Assembly (NCBI RefSeq): GCF_003610995.1 | Contig: NZ_CP032543.1 | Coordinates: forward strand, 744,001 to 808,000 | Reading direction: 5' to 3' | DNA: 64,000 nucleotides | Source: Streptomyces griseus subsp. griseus | GTDB taxonomy: Bacteria; Actinomycetota; Actinomycetes; Streptomycetales; Streptomycetaceae | Part shown: piece by piece, positions 38,597 through 46,600 of the stretch | Layout of the letters: every line of letters starts with the position of its first letter | Numbering within the stretch: the stretch's first letter is position 1 | Position numbers and translations under genes: made by a program | Notes under the pieces: model-generated | Databases searched by the model: none | Told to the model about the DNA's origin: nothing | What the model saw: only the letters and a program-made list of their open reading frames with translations

Positions 38597-38642
38597 CCCG
38601 CCCTCCGGCCCGGGAACGCTGTCCCCCGGGCCGGAGGGCGGG
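38597..38642. terminator. 18-bp perfect hairpin
   Basis: 38597-38614 pairs with 38625-38642 across a 10-base loop, serving both convergent genes. Confidence 0.8.
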
Positions 38643-38653
38643 CGCCGTGCCGC

Positions 38654-39499
38654 TCAGCCGATGGTGAAGGCGCCGTCCGGCGGCCGGGGCGAGGCGACGG
38701 CGTCCGCGTCCGCCACCGGGCGGGCCCCGCCGATGAGCCGGACCAGCGCCTGCCCCTCGGTGACCCGGGCCGGAAAGGCGTCGCCGGCGCAGCGGCGGGT
38801 GAGCGGCGCCGTGTCGATCGGGGTGTGCGAGGCGAGCAGCACGACATTGCCGAACCGCCGCCCGCGCAGCACCGCCGGCTCACCGATCAGCGCCAGCTCC
38901 GCGAAGACCGCCGCGAAGTTGGCGAGCTGGGACCGGAGAAAGGCGAAGGGCGCGCTGTCCGCCAGGTTGGCGGCGTAGATCCCGTCCGGCCGCAGCGCCC
39001 GCCCGGCAGCCCGCGCGTACTCCACCGACGTGAGGTGGGCCGGGACCCGGGAGCCGCCGAACACATCGGCCACGATCACATCGGCGGACGCGGCCGGTGC
39101 CGCCTCCAGCCGTGCCCGGGCGTCGGCGGCGTGCACGGAGATGGCGCTGCCGTCGGGCAGCGGCAGGTGCTCCCGCACCATCCGCAGCAGCTCGCGGTCC
39201 GCCTCGACGACGTCCTGCCGCGAGCCGGGGCGGGTGGCGGCGACGTACCGGGGCAGAGTGAGCGCCCCGCCGCCGAGGTGGAGGACGTCCAGCGGGGCGC
39301 CGGCGGGGGCGGCGCAGTCCAGGACGTGCGCGAGGCGCCGTACGTACTCGAACTCCAGGTACGCCGGGTCGTCGAGGTCCACGTAGGACTGGGGCGCGTC
39401 GTCGACCGTGAGCAGCCAGGCCCGGTCGCGGTCCACGTCGGGCAGCAGCCGGGCGGTGCCGCAGTCCACCTCGCGGATGACGGGTATCGGCTCGTTCAC
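38654..39499 (-). CDS. Spermidine synthase-like methyltransferase fold protein
   Basis: 281 aa from GTG 39499 (GTG 39523 is an alternative). Rossmann motif LDVLHLGGGALTLPRYVA (about 76-93), VEADRELLRMV, and DVIVADVFGGSRVPAHLTS match the polyamine-synthase-like (spermine/spermidine synthase) family without the extra N-terminal membrane part. The aminopropyl donor site is not fully conserved, so the true substrate is open. Confidence 0.85.
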   Translation of the reverse strand: MNEPIPVIREVDCGTARLLPDVDRDRAWLLTVDDAPQSYVDLDDPAYLEFEYVRRLAHVLDCAAPAGAPLDVLHLGGGALTLPRYVAATRPGSRQDVVEADRELLRMVREHLPLPDGSAISVHAADARARLEAAPAASADVIVADVFGGSRVPAHLTSVEYARAAGRALRPDGIYAANLADSAPFAFLRSQLANFAAVFAELALIGEPAVLRGRRFGNVVLLASHTPIDTAPLTRRCAGDAFPARVTEGQALVRLIGGARPVADADAVASPRPPDGAFTIG

Positions 39500-39528
39500 C
39501 CCTCCATTGTCGCCTCCGCACACCTCTG

Positions 39529-39558
39529 CCCGTCACCCCCGGGTCCAGGGGTGACGGG
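39529..39558 (-). terminator. Terminator of the tuf3 gene
   Basis: Perfect 11-bp stem (39529-39539 with 39548-39558) 12 bases after the tuf3 stop and before the next gene on the same strand. Confidence 0.7.
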
Positions 39559-39570
39559 CGGCGGCGGCCC

Positions 39571-40479
39571 TCAGAGCAGGCCGGTGACCGTCCCGGCGCC
39601 GACCGTCCGGCCGCCCTCACGGATCGCGAAGCCGAGGCCGGACTCCAGCGGGACGTCACGGCCCAGCTCCACGGTCATGGTGACCGTGTCGCCGGGGCGC
39701 GCGACGGCCGCCTCGCCGAGGTCGATGTCACCGACGACGTCCGCCGTGCGGATGTAGAACTGCGGCCGGTATCCGGTGGTGACCGGGGTCGACCGGCCGC
39801 CCTCCTTCGTCGACAGGACGTAGACCCGCGCGGTGAACCGGCGGCTGGGCACCACGCTGCCGGGCGCGGCCACGACATGGCCGCGGCGGACCCGGTCGCG
39901 CTCCACACCGCGCAGCAGCAGCGCCACGTTGTCCCCGGCCTCGGCGGACTCCATCGGCTTGCCGAAGGTCTCCAGACCGGTGACGACCGTCTCGGTCTCC
40001 AAGCCCAGCACCTGGACCTTGTCGCCGACGCGGACGGTGCCGCGCTCCACCGCCCCGGTGACGACCGTGCCCCGGCCGGTGATGGTCAGGACGTTCTCCA
40101 CGGAGAGCAGGAACGGCGCGTCGGTGTAGCGCACCGGCATCGGCACGTACGTGTCGACGGCGTCCAGCAGCCCTTCGATCGCCGCCGTCCACCGCGGGTC
40201 GCCCTCCAGCGCCTTGAGCCCGGAGACCCGGACCACGGGGACGGTGTCGCCGCCGTACCCGTGCGCGGAGAGCAGCTCGCGCACCTCCAGCTCCACCAGG
40301 TCGGTCAGCTCGGGGTCGCCCGCGTCGGCCTTGTTGAGGGCTACGACGATGTGGTCGACGCCCACTTGACGGGCCAGCAGGACGTGCTCGGCGGTCTGCG
40401 GCATGATCCCGTCGAGAGCGGAGACGACGAGGATCGCCCCGTCCAGCTGCGCCGCTCCCGTCACCATGTTCTTGATGTA
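39571..40479 (-). pseudogene. tuf3: EF-Tu3, 3' fragment (codons 90-391)
   Basis: Everything after the integration point: Ile91-Lys-Asn-Met through to GAGTVTGLL. It keeps the G4 box NKAD and domains II and III ([32 protein letters not shown]) but has no start, G1, G2 or DxPGH box. The divergent sequence matches the tuf3 type of EF-Tu that I recall from S. coelicolor and S. ramocissimus, not the main tuf1. Joined to the 5' fragment at 56,277 it gives a 391-aa protein in frame. The first available Met (40467) could start a useless truncated protein. Confidence 0.95.
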
Positions 40480-40501
40480 CGTGGCTTGCGTACCCTGTCA
40501 T
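40471..40501. other. Left attachment site (hybrid attB/attP)
   Basis: tuf3 bases (cttgat) meet GTA at 40477-40479, then the element arm CGTGG-cttgcg-TACCCTGTCAT. GTA is the only triplet shared by both ends and both parent sites, so crossover occurred within it. Confidence 0.85.
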
Positions 40502-40537
40502 AGACTCTAGCAGCGGCTGGACCTGCAACAACACAAA

Positions 40538-40570
40538 AGCCCCGCCTCCCTGGGGGTGGAAGACGGGGCT
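40538..40570 (-). terminator. Terminator at the left end of the element
   Basis: On the minus strand AGCCCCG ... CGGGGCT is followed by TTTTGTG. It stops leftward element transcription 60 bases before tuf3. Confidence 0.6.
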
Positions 40571-40655
40571 CGGGGTTGGAACGGACGGGCCAGGTATGTC
40601 GACCACGGGCCCGCCCGCTCCCGCACGCGTGCTGTGACGAGCTACAGCGTGCGGT

Positions 40656-40901
40656 CTAGGGAGTCGGAGGCTTCGGGTCCTCCCCTTCACGCACGACGAA
40701 CGCCCGTCCCGTAGCGGTCCGGGTGAACTGCCGGTGGTTGCTCCGTCCGCTATGCCCCATGCACGCCACGTCGACGGCCTCCCCATCGGCCGACGGCTCA
40801 GCCTTCCACGAGCACGACTCACAGCTAGCCGTGTACGTCAGCGGGATGTCGGGGTGGGCGGCGATCCTGTGTACGAGGCTGCGGAACACGGCGCGGCTCA
40901 T
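40656..40901 (-). CDS. Small conserved protein (DUF7848-like)
   Basis: 81 aa from ATG 40901, overlapping the previous gene by ATGA. It has the pattern YTASCESCSWKAEPS and DVACMGHSGRSNHRQF, with two cysteines and C-H-H residues that could bind zinc. Such proteins commonly follow a short GntR repressor in Streptomyces mobile elements. Role unknown. Confidence 0.75.
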   Translation of the reverse strand: MSRAVFRSLVHRIAAHPDIPLTYTASCESCSWKAEPSADGEAVDVACMGHSGRSNHRQFTRTATGRAFVVREGEDPKPPTP

Positions 40902-41089
40902 CGGTCCCCCTCGTGAGGGTGCCGACGGATCTCGATGTTGCAGTCCGAGACCGTGGAGAGGTCTCCCAGCTTCCGGGCTGCCTCCCGCTGACGCCCCAGC
41001 GACGCACAGACGTCGCAGGCGAAGAACGGGACCGGCTCCAGGGTCCGCAGGGGGTCGGACAGTTGAACCGCTTGGGTAAGGTCTGGCAT
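40898..41089 (-). CDS. Small hypothetical protein
   Basis: 63 aa (MPDLTQAVQLSDPLRTLEPV...). It contains FACDVCASLGRQREAARKLGD, a CxxC pair and a basic helix. It is coupled to the 81-aa gene by a 4-base overlap and is the first gene of the leftward operon opposite the GntR gene, so it is probably controlled by that repressor. Confidence 0.75.
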   Translation of the reverse strand: MPDLTQAVQLSDPLRTLEPVPFFACDVCASLGRQREAARKLGDLSTVSDCNIEIRRHPHEGDR

Positions 41090-41191
41090 GTCGTCCTGCC
41101 TTTGTCAGGTCGGCCAAGCCCCGGGGCCGTTCGCGCGGTCGCCGGGGTGCTTTGTGTGACCCACGCTACGCCGACCTGTACACACCTGTCC

Positions 41192-41213
41192 ATGCATAGG
41201 TATGCCTATGCAT
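41192..41213. promoter_or_regulatory. Operator palindrome ATGCATAGG-N4-CCTATGCAT
   Basis: A perfect 9-bp inverted repeat with a 4-base spacer, midway between two divergent genes. Further partial copies (CTATGCCCTAG) follow at once. It is the likely binding site of the GntR protein at 41254. Confidence 0.7.
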
Positions 41214-41253
41214 CTCTATGCCCTAGTAGGGTGGGATACGTACCGTCCGGCAG

Positions 41254-41493
41254 ATGAGCGACATGGAGTGGGATCCGACCCGTCCGAAGTGGGAGCAGAT
41301 AGCTGACGAGGTCCGTCGACGGATCGACGCCGGCGAGTACGCCCCGCATGCGCTCGTCTCGGAGGTCAAGCTCGAAGCCGAGTTCGGCGTAGCTCGCGGT
41401 ACCGTGCGCAAGGCCGTCGCTGCCCTGCGCGAGGAGGGACTCCTCGTGACGACGCCAGGTCTCGGCTCGTTTGTCTCGAAGAAGCGCCCCTAA
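41254..41493 (+). CDS. Short GntR-family repressor
   Basis: 79 aa, only the winged helix: WEQIADEVRRRIDAGEYAPHALVSEVKLEAEFGVARGTVRKAVAALREEGLL, ending with the wing TPGLGSFVSKK. It has no effector domain, so it probably acts as a constitutive repressor as in other Streptomyces mobile elements. It diverges from the small-gene operon across the ATGCATAGG palindrome. Confidence 0.88.
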   Translation: MSDMEWDPTRPKWEQIADEVRRRIDAGEYAPHALVSEVKLEAEFGVARGTVRKAVAALREEGLLVTTPGLGSFVSKKRP

Positions 41494-41497
41494 CGCA

Positions 41498-41534
41498 GAA
41501 AGCCCCCGCCTCCGGTGAGGAGACAGGGGCTTTC
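41498..41534. terminator. Bidirectional terminator
   Basis: GAAAGCCCC (41498-41506) pairs with GGGGCTTTC (41526-41534). It serves the GntR gene and the convergent zinc-finger gene. Confidence 0.7.
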
Positions 41535-41965
41535 GCGGTCAGCAGATCAGGCAGCGCGGATGATAGTCCTTCGGCGTTCCCGTTGGGTCCGGGAACTGTG
41601 CAGCGTCGCGGACTTCGTGGCAGCGAGTGCAGACCCTTTCGGGTGTTCCTGCCTTAATCATCTGTGCGTTGAACAGCATGCGGCTGTACGTCGTGGCGGA
41701 TTTCGAGGGCTCAGGCAGCTTGGGGCGCGGAGTGACGTTCGACGGTCGTCGGGCTGCGTAGAGCTTCGCGCGGCAGTCCTTACACGTCCCGCTGAGCCCA
41801 TCCCTCGTGGCCCGGTCGGCGTTGTACTGCGTCACCGCCTGCACTCGAAAGCACCTGGAGCATGCCTTCGCCGGAACTCCCCTGGCCCGAAGCGTCTCGT
41901 TGTACCGGCATCTGACGGCACGCGTGGCAAGTGGGTTCGAGGAGATCCGCGCGGTACCACGCTTA

Positions 41966-42850
41966 GAGGTCCTAACAGAAGTTGTTGATCATGTGACTGT
42001 CGGCCTGGCTGCTCGTTGGTCCGTTCGTGGCGAAGAGGAACTCCCGGCCGTGGATCGTGTCGGACGAACTGTGGTCGCTGGTCGAGCCGTTGCTGCCGGT
42101 CCCGGCGCCGAAGCTGGTGGCGGGGCGGCCGCGGGTACCCGACCGGCAGGCTCTGTGCGGGATCCTGTTCGTGCTCCACACCGGGATCCAGTGGGAGTAC
42201 CTGCCCCAGGAGCTCGGCTTCGGCTCGGGCATGACGTGCTGGCGACGGCTCGCCGCCTGGAACGATGCCGGCGTGTGGGACCGGCTGCACGTGGTCCTGC
42301 TCAAGAAGCTGCGCTCGGCGAAGCAGTTGGACTGGTCGCGGGCGGTGATCGACTCCAGCCATGTCCGGGCCGCCCGACGCGGCCCAAAAGCGGACCGAGC
42401 CCGGTCGACCGCGCACGGCCGGGCAGCAAGCACCACGTTCTCGTCGATGGACAGGGCATCCCGCTCGCGGTGTCTTTGACCGGCGGAAACCGCAACGACG
42501 TCACTCAGCTGATGCCCCTGCTCGCCAAGGTCCCGTCCGTGGCCGGCCTGGTCGGCCGGCCACGGCGGCGACCGGACATGCTGCTGGCCGACCGGGGCTA
42601 CGACCACGACAAATACCGCCGCCTCGTCTGGGCTCAGGGCATCAGACCGGTCATCGCCCGACGCGGTGTCCCGCACGGCTCCGGCCTCGGCGTCCACCGA
42701 TGGGTCGTCGAGCGGACCATCGCCTGGCTGCACGGATTCCGGCGTCTCCGTGTCCGATGGGAACGACGCGACGACATCCACGAAGCCTTCCTCGGCCTCG
42801 CCACCTGCCTCATCACTCACCGACACGTCCAACGCCTTTGTTAGGACCTC
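41966..42850 (+). mobile_element. IS5-family insertion sequence (IS427-like), 885 bp
   Basis: Ends are GAGGTCCTAACA on both sides (12 bp perfect inverted repeat), flanked by the direct repeat TTA (41963-41965 and 42851-42853). One transposase gene in two frames. Size, ends and 3-bp duplication fit the IS427 group. Confidence 0.9.
42027..42844 (+). CDS. IS5-family transposase made by -1 frameshift
   Basis: Frame A (42027-42479) begins at GTG with AKRNSRPWIVSDELW and holds VIDSSHVRAARRG with the first catalytic Asp. Frame B continues with SGPSPVDRARPGSKHH, LADRGYDHDKYR (second Asp) and the DDE glutamate in WVVERTIAWLHGFRRL. The shift fits the slippery CCAAAAG at 42384-42390 (-1). About 272 aa when fused. 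Frame A alone ends in a meaningless tail. Confidence 0.85.
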
Positions 42851-42977
42851 TTAGGCGTCGGCTCGTCTCTCGGGTCGCACTGGCGGCACTTGGTAGCCCG
42901 CCCTTTCATTCCGCTGCCCGGCCTGAAGTCTTCAACAGGCTTCAGCTCCCAACAGGCCGTGCAGGTCTTCTGCTCCC

Positions 42978-43280
42978 TCACGCCCCCACCTCCAGCGGCT
43001 CCGGGGCCTCCGTGTCGGCGTCGGCGTACTCGCCGGCCAGGTCAACGTAGATCCCGACGACCCGGCCCTCTTCGTCACGCACGTTGAACACCTCGTAAAT
43101 GCCGTCCCCCGGCGGCGTCGGCGTCACGGTGGCCCACTCGAAGTCGATGTACTCCGCGCTGCCCGGCTCACGTTCTTCTGCGTCAGCGACCCGTGAGGCG
43201 TAGCAGGGGTCGACGATGGCGACCCGACCCGTGTCCGTGCCGAGCAGGCCGACGAACTCCAGGCTCTCAGGTGTGATCAT
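42978..43280 (-). CDS. Small acidic hypothetical protein
   Basis: 100 aa from ATG 43280, with GGAGGAG upstream. No recognised domain; mixed beta pattern (RVAIVDPCYASR, YEVFNVRDEEGRVVGIYVDL). DPCYA suggests a small beta-barrel protein seen in phages. The stop overlaps the GTG of the zinc-finger gene. A promoter-like repeat lies 38 bases before the start. Confidence 0.75.
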   Translation of the reverse strand: MITPESLEFVGLLGTDTGRVAIVDPCYASRVADAEEREPGSAEYIDFEWATVTPTPPGDGIYEVFNVRDEEGRVVGIYVDLAGEYADADTEAPEPLEVGA

Positions 43281-43317
43281 GGTGTGCTCTCCTCCGCCTC
43301 GGTGTGCTGTCACCTAC

Positions 43318-43330
43318 GTAATGGGGCGGA
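43318..43330 (-). promoter_or_regulatory. Copy 3 of the CCGCCCCAT(A/T)AC repeat
   Basis: Minus-strand TCCGCCCCATTAC, about 38 bases before the ATG at 43280. It matches the two 14-bp copies near 53.1 kb in sequence and orientation, so it may be an element-specific promoter. Confidence 0.45.
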
Positions 43331-43364
43331 GGAGCACAGATGTCAGACGGGGATCTCATGATCT

Positions 43365-43529
43365 TTAGACGTCGAAGCCCAACGACCGCATCCGCCGTCG
43401 GTACGACTTGCCGTGTTCGGGCGAGCAATAGCGCTTGACCCGTCCCCGGCCCTCCGTCTGATCCACGGGGGCGTTGCAGTGCCCGCAGGTGACGGACATC
43501 TGCGGCTTGACGTTCTTGGTGTAGTCCAT
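43365..43529 (-). CDS. Small zinc-finger protein
   Basis: 54 aa from ATG 43529. VTCGHCNAPVDQTEG ... VKRYCSPEHGKSYRRRMR has a CxxC and a C-x3-H, like a small zinc ribbon with a basic end. It lies just after the tape measure gene, where phages often have minor tail or regulatory genes. The function is unknown. Confidence 0.7.
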   Translation of the reverse strand: MDYTKNVKPQMSVTCGHCNAPVDQTEGRGRVKRYCSPEHGKSYRRRMRSLGFDV

Positions 43530-43649
43530 GGTTCGGCCTCTCAAGTAGGAGGCCGCCCAGGGCGCCATGTCGGCTCTCCTGGACGGCGATAGGGGTAACG
43601 CGTCGGCCGCCCCGCCATGTCGGCAGAGCGGCCCGTGTGTGCTTCGTGG

Positions 43650-46600
43650 TCAGAGGTAGCGACCGGTACCCAAGGCGGTGGATACCGCGTCCTGTCGGGC
43701 GTCGACCTCCACCCGCACGATGTCCGTGATCTCCCGATCGCCCACGTAGACGTGGACGTCGGCGTTGATGACCGGCGCTGCTGCGCCCTGCCCCGGGATG
43801 CTCTGCGTTGCACGGGCGAGCGCCACGGAGTCGGCGTTGCTGTGCACTCGCGTCGGGGTGAGGAACTCCAGCAGCTCCGGACCCTGCTCGCCGACCCACG
43901 CCATTTCGCCGAGGCGTGGGTAGCCGCCCGGCCTTCCGTAGGCCGACGGGAGTGACCCGTACGTCGACTTGGCGTAGCGCATGGACGAGAAGATGTTCGC
44001 CATGGGGTCCACAGAGACGCCGTACTTGAACGGGCCCTGCTTGCGGAACATGCCAGCGAACGCCTCGAAGGTCGGCTTGATGACCTGCATCAGGCCTACC
44101 GACGGGGTGCCGTTCTTGGCGTTGATGTCCCAGTTATTGACGGCGTTGGGGTCGCCGCCTGACTCCTGCCGGAGCCGGCGCAGCGTCAGGTCCGCGTACG
44201 ACGCGGGGTTGCCGGTCGCTGCCAGGGCCGCCTTGACGACGGGCCTCCAGCGTTCGACGCCCTTGCCGCCTGCACCCCCGCCCCCGGAGAGGTAGGTCAT
44301 TGGGTCAACAGCCTTGCCGTTGACCCGCGCCTCCAGGTGGAGATGGGGGCCGGTGACGTTGCCGGTGGCGCCGACGGTGCCGATCTTCTGGCCCCGCTTC
44401 ACCGAGTCGCCGACGGTCGTCAGGATGCTGTTCAGGTGCGCGTACAGCGACGTCAGGCCACCACCGTGATTGAGCATGATGTGGTTGCCGTACGGGCCGC
44501 CCGACTTGGCCATGGCGACCTTGCCGTCAGCAACCGCCTTGACGGCCGTGCCGACGGCTGCCGGGAAGTCGAGACCGGTGTGAGCCCCGGAGGACCACAT
44601 CGAGCCCTTCTTACCGAACGGCGTGCCGTAGCCAGCGTTGACCGGCTTGGCCCACGGGCCGCTACCCCCGCCCCCGAAGCCGAAGACGCCAAGAGCGGTG
44701 TCCTTGAGGCCAGAGAGCATCTTGAGAGGGAGCTTTGCGACCTGGCGGGACCAAGGATTTTCGAGGATGGGCTCCATCTTGCTGGACAGGTAGCCCTTAG
44801 CCTTCTCGAAGAGCTTCGACGGGTTCACGAAGTCAGCGGCTCCCGAGAGGAAGTCACCGACGTCGCCGGCCTTGTCCTTGAACCACCCGACGATGCCACC
44901 GTCCTTGAACGCTGGCATTCCGTTGGAGATCGCTCGCTGAACGCCGCCAACGCCGCCGGAACGGGCTGCCGCATTCCACGAGTTGATGGTGTCTGCGCCT
45001 ACTGCTCGCGTCCACTCCGGGCGCATGATCGCCTTACCACCGCCAACGGCGATGACACGGTCATCACGTCCCGGCGAGTAGCCGTCCATGATGCCGCCGG
45101 TGTGGAATCCCTTGAAGGGCTTCAGCGGGTCGGCTCCGGTAATGCTGGCTACACGCTCCCAGAGCGGCACAATCCCTTCGTTGTAGACCTTGTCGATGAT
45201 GAACTTCACGGGCTTCTTCGCGATGCCCGAGATTGCGTTCCACGCCGTCCTGATGTCGTCGCGCGCCTTCCCGAAGGAGTCTGCGACGAGACGCATGGCT
45301 GACTTGATATTGTCGAAGTGTGGCTTGATGCCCTTGCCGTACAGCCACTCAGCCCGGTCACCAATCCAGCCGAAGATAGGCCGGATGGCCTTTTCCCACA
45401 GCCACTGTGCACCGTCGCCGGCGAGCTTGAACCGGTCCCAGATCCACTTGAACGCGGGCTTGATCGCCTTCTCATATAGCCAGACAGCCTTGTCGCCTAT
45501 CCATCCGAAGACGGGGCGTAGGACTTTCTGCCACAGCCACGTCGCATCCGAACCGATCTGCTTGAAGGACGGACCGAGTGCCTTCTCCCACAGCCAGATC
45601 CCGATGGCTCCGAGAGCCTTCGCAGCGATCAGGGCGGGAGCCAGGAACACGACGACTAGCGCCGTGAACAGGATCTTCCCCCATTTGAAGATGAAGGCGA
45701 AGAACGGCGAAAGGGCGTTCTCCCACAGCCACATGGCTGCGGTTCCGATCGCCTTGAGGCCGATCCAGATCCCGTTGAACGCGGGCTTGAGTCCCTGGTT
45801 CCAAGCGACGTCGACGGCGGCCTTGATTCCGGCCCACGCCCCGTCGACGATGTTGCGGAAGGTCTCGCTGTTCTTGTAGGCGAGCGTGAATCCAGCGACG
45901 AGCAACCCTACGACGATCAGAATTGCCTTGATGATCGGGCCAATTCCGGTGACGGCGAGTACGCTGCCGAAGCCGGCTGTTGCGATCGTCGACAGCAGGA
46001 TAACGCTGTTATACGCCGCCATCGCTGCTGCGAATGCCGTCATGCCGATGGCGATTGCCTTTTGTGCGGCGTAGATTCCCCACAATCCGACGATCAGTTC
46101 CGGGCTGTTCTGTGCCAGCCACGAGACCGCCACGAATACCGGGCCGATCGCCGCTATGGCGGTCGTCGACAACGGGGCAACGGCCTTGGAAACGTCAAGC
46201 GCCGCCTTGAGAACGTCACCGAGGAATTCCGCAACGCCCGGTGCTGTGTCCTTTACGTACTTGAGGAAGTTATCAAAGTCGGGCGATCCCTTTAGGTTCG
46301 TTCCCCACTTCGCGAACCGCTCGGTGATGCGATCCGAGTTGGAGGCGATGCCGTCCATGTGAGGCAAGAACGCGTCGATGATGCCGGTAATACCGGCGAT
46401 CACGTTTCCGAACGCAACCCCGAACCCGACAACGGCAGGCTCAACGTTATCGGCCAGGTCATCCTTGAAGGACTTCCAGAAAGGCGTCTTGAGTTCGGCT
46501 GACGCCTTGTTCTGGAGCGTCTCGATACCGTCAGCCGCACCCAACGCCAGCGGCGTAAGGCCGGGCAGGGATGCTTTCGCACTGTCGACGGAGCGAGTGA

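Larger units (their letters stand above)
41539..42981 (-). pseudogene. Three-repeat zinc-finger protein interrupted by an IS
   Basis: From GTG 42981 the frame reads REQKTCTACWELKPVEDF ... KCRQCDPRDEPTP, then the IS, then KRGTARISSNPLATRAVRCRY ... KACSRC ... TCKDC ... VCTRC ... PRCLIC to 41539. Removing the IS and one TTA duplicate gives one open frame of about 185 aa with three CxxC-Phe/Tyr-CxxC repeats, a fold seen in phage HNH or endonuclease VII-like proteins. The GTG overlaps the stop of the upstream gene. The 3' remnant alone may start at 41844. Confidence 0.85.

Noticed and set aside
45190-45879. 229-codon plus-strand frame inside the tape measure gene
   Set aside because: Antisense shadow of the W-rich repeats; its repeated composition mirrors those repeats.
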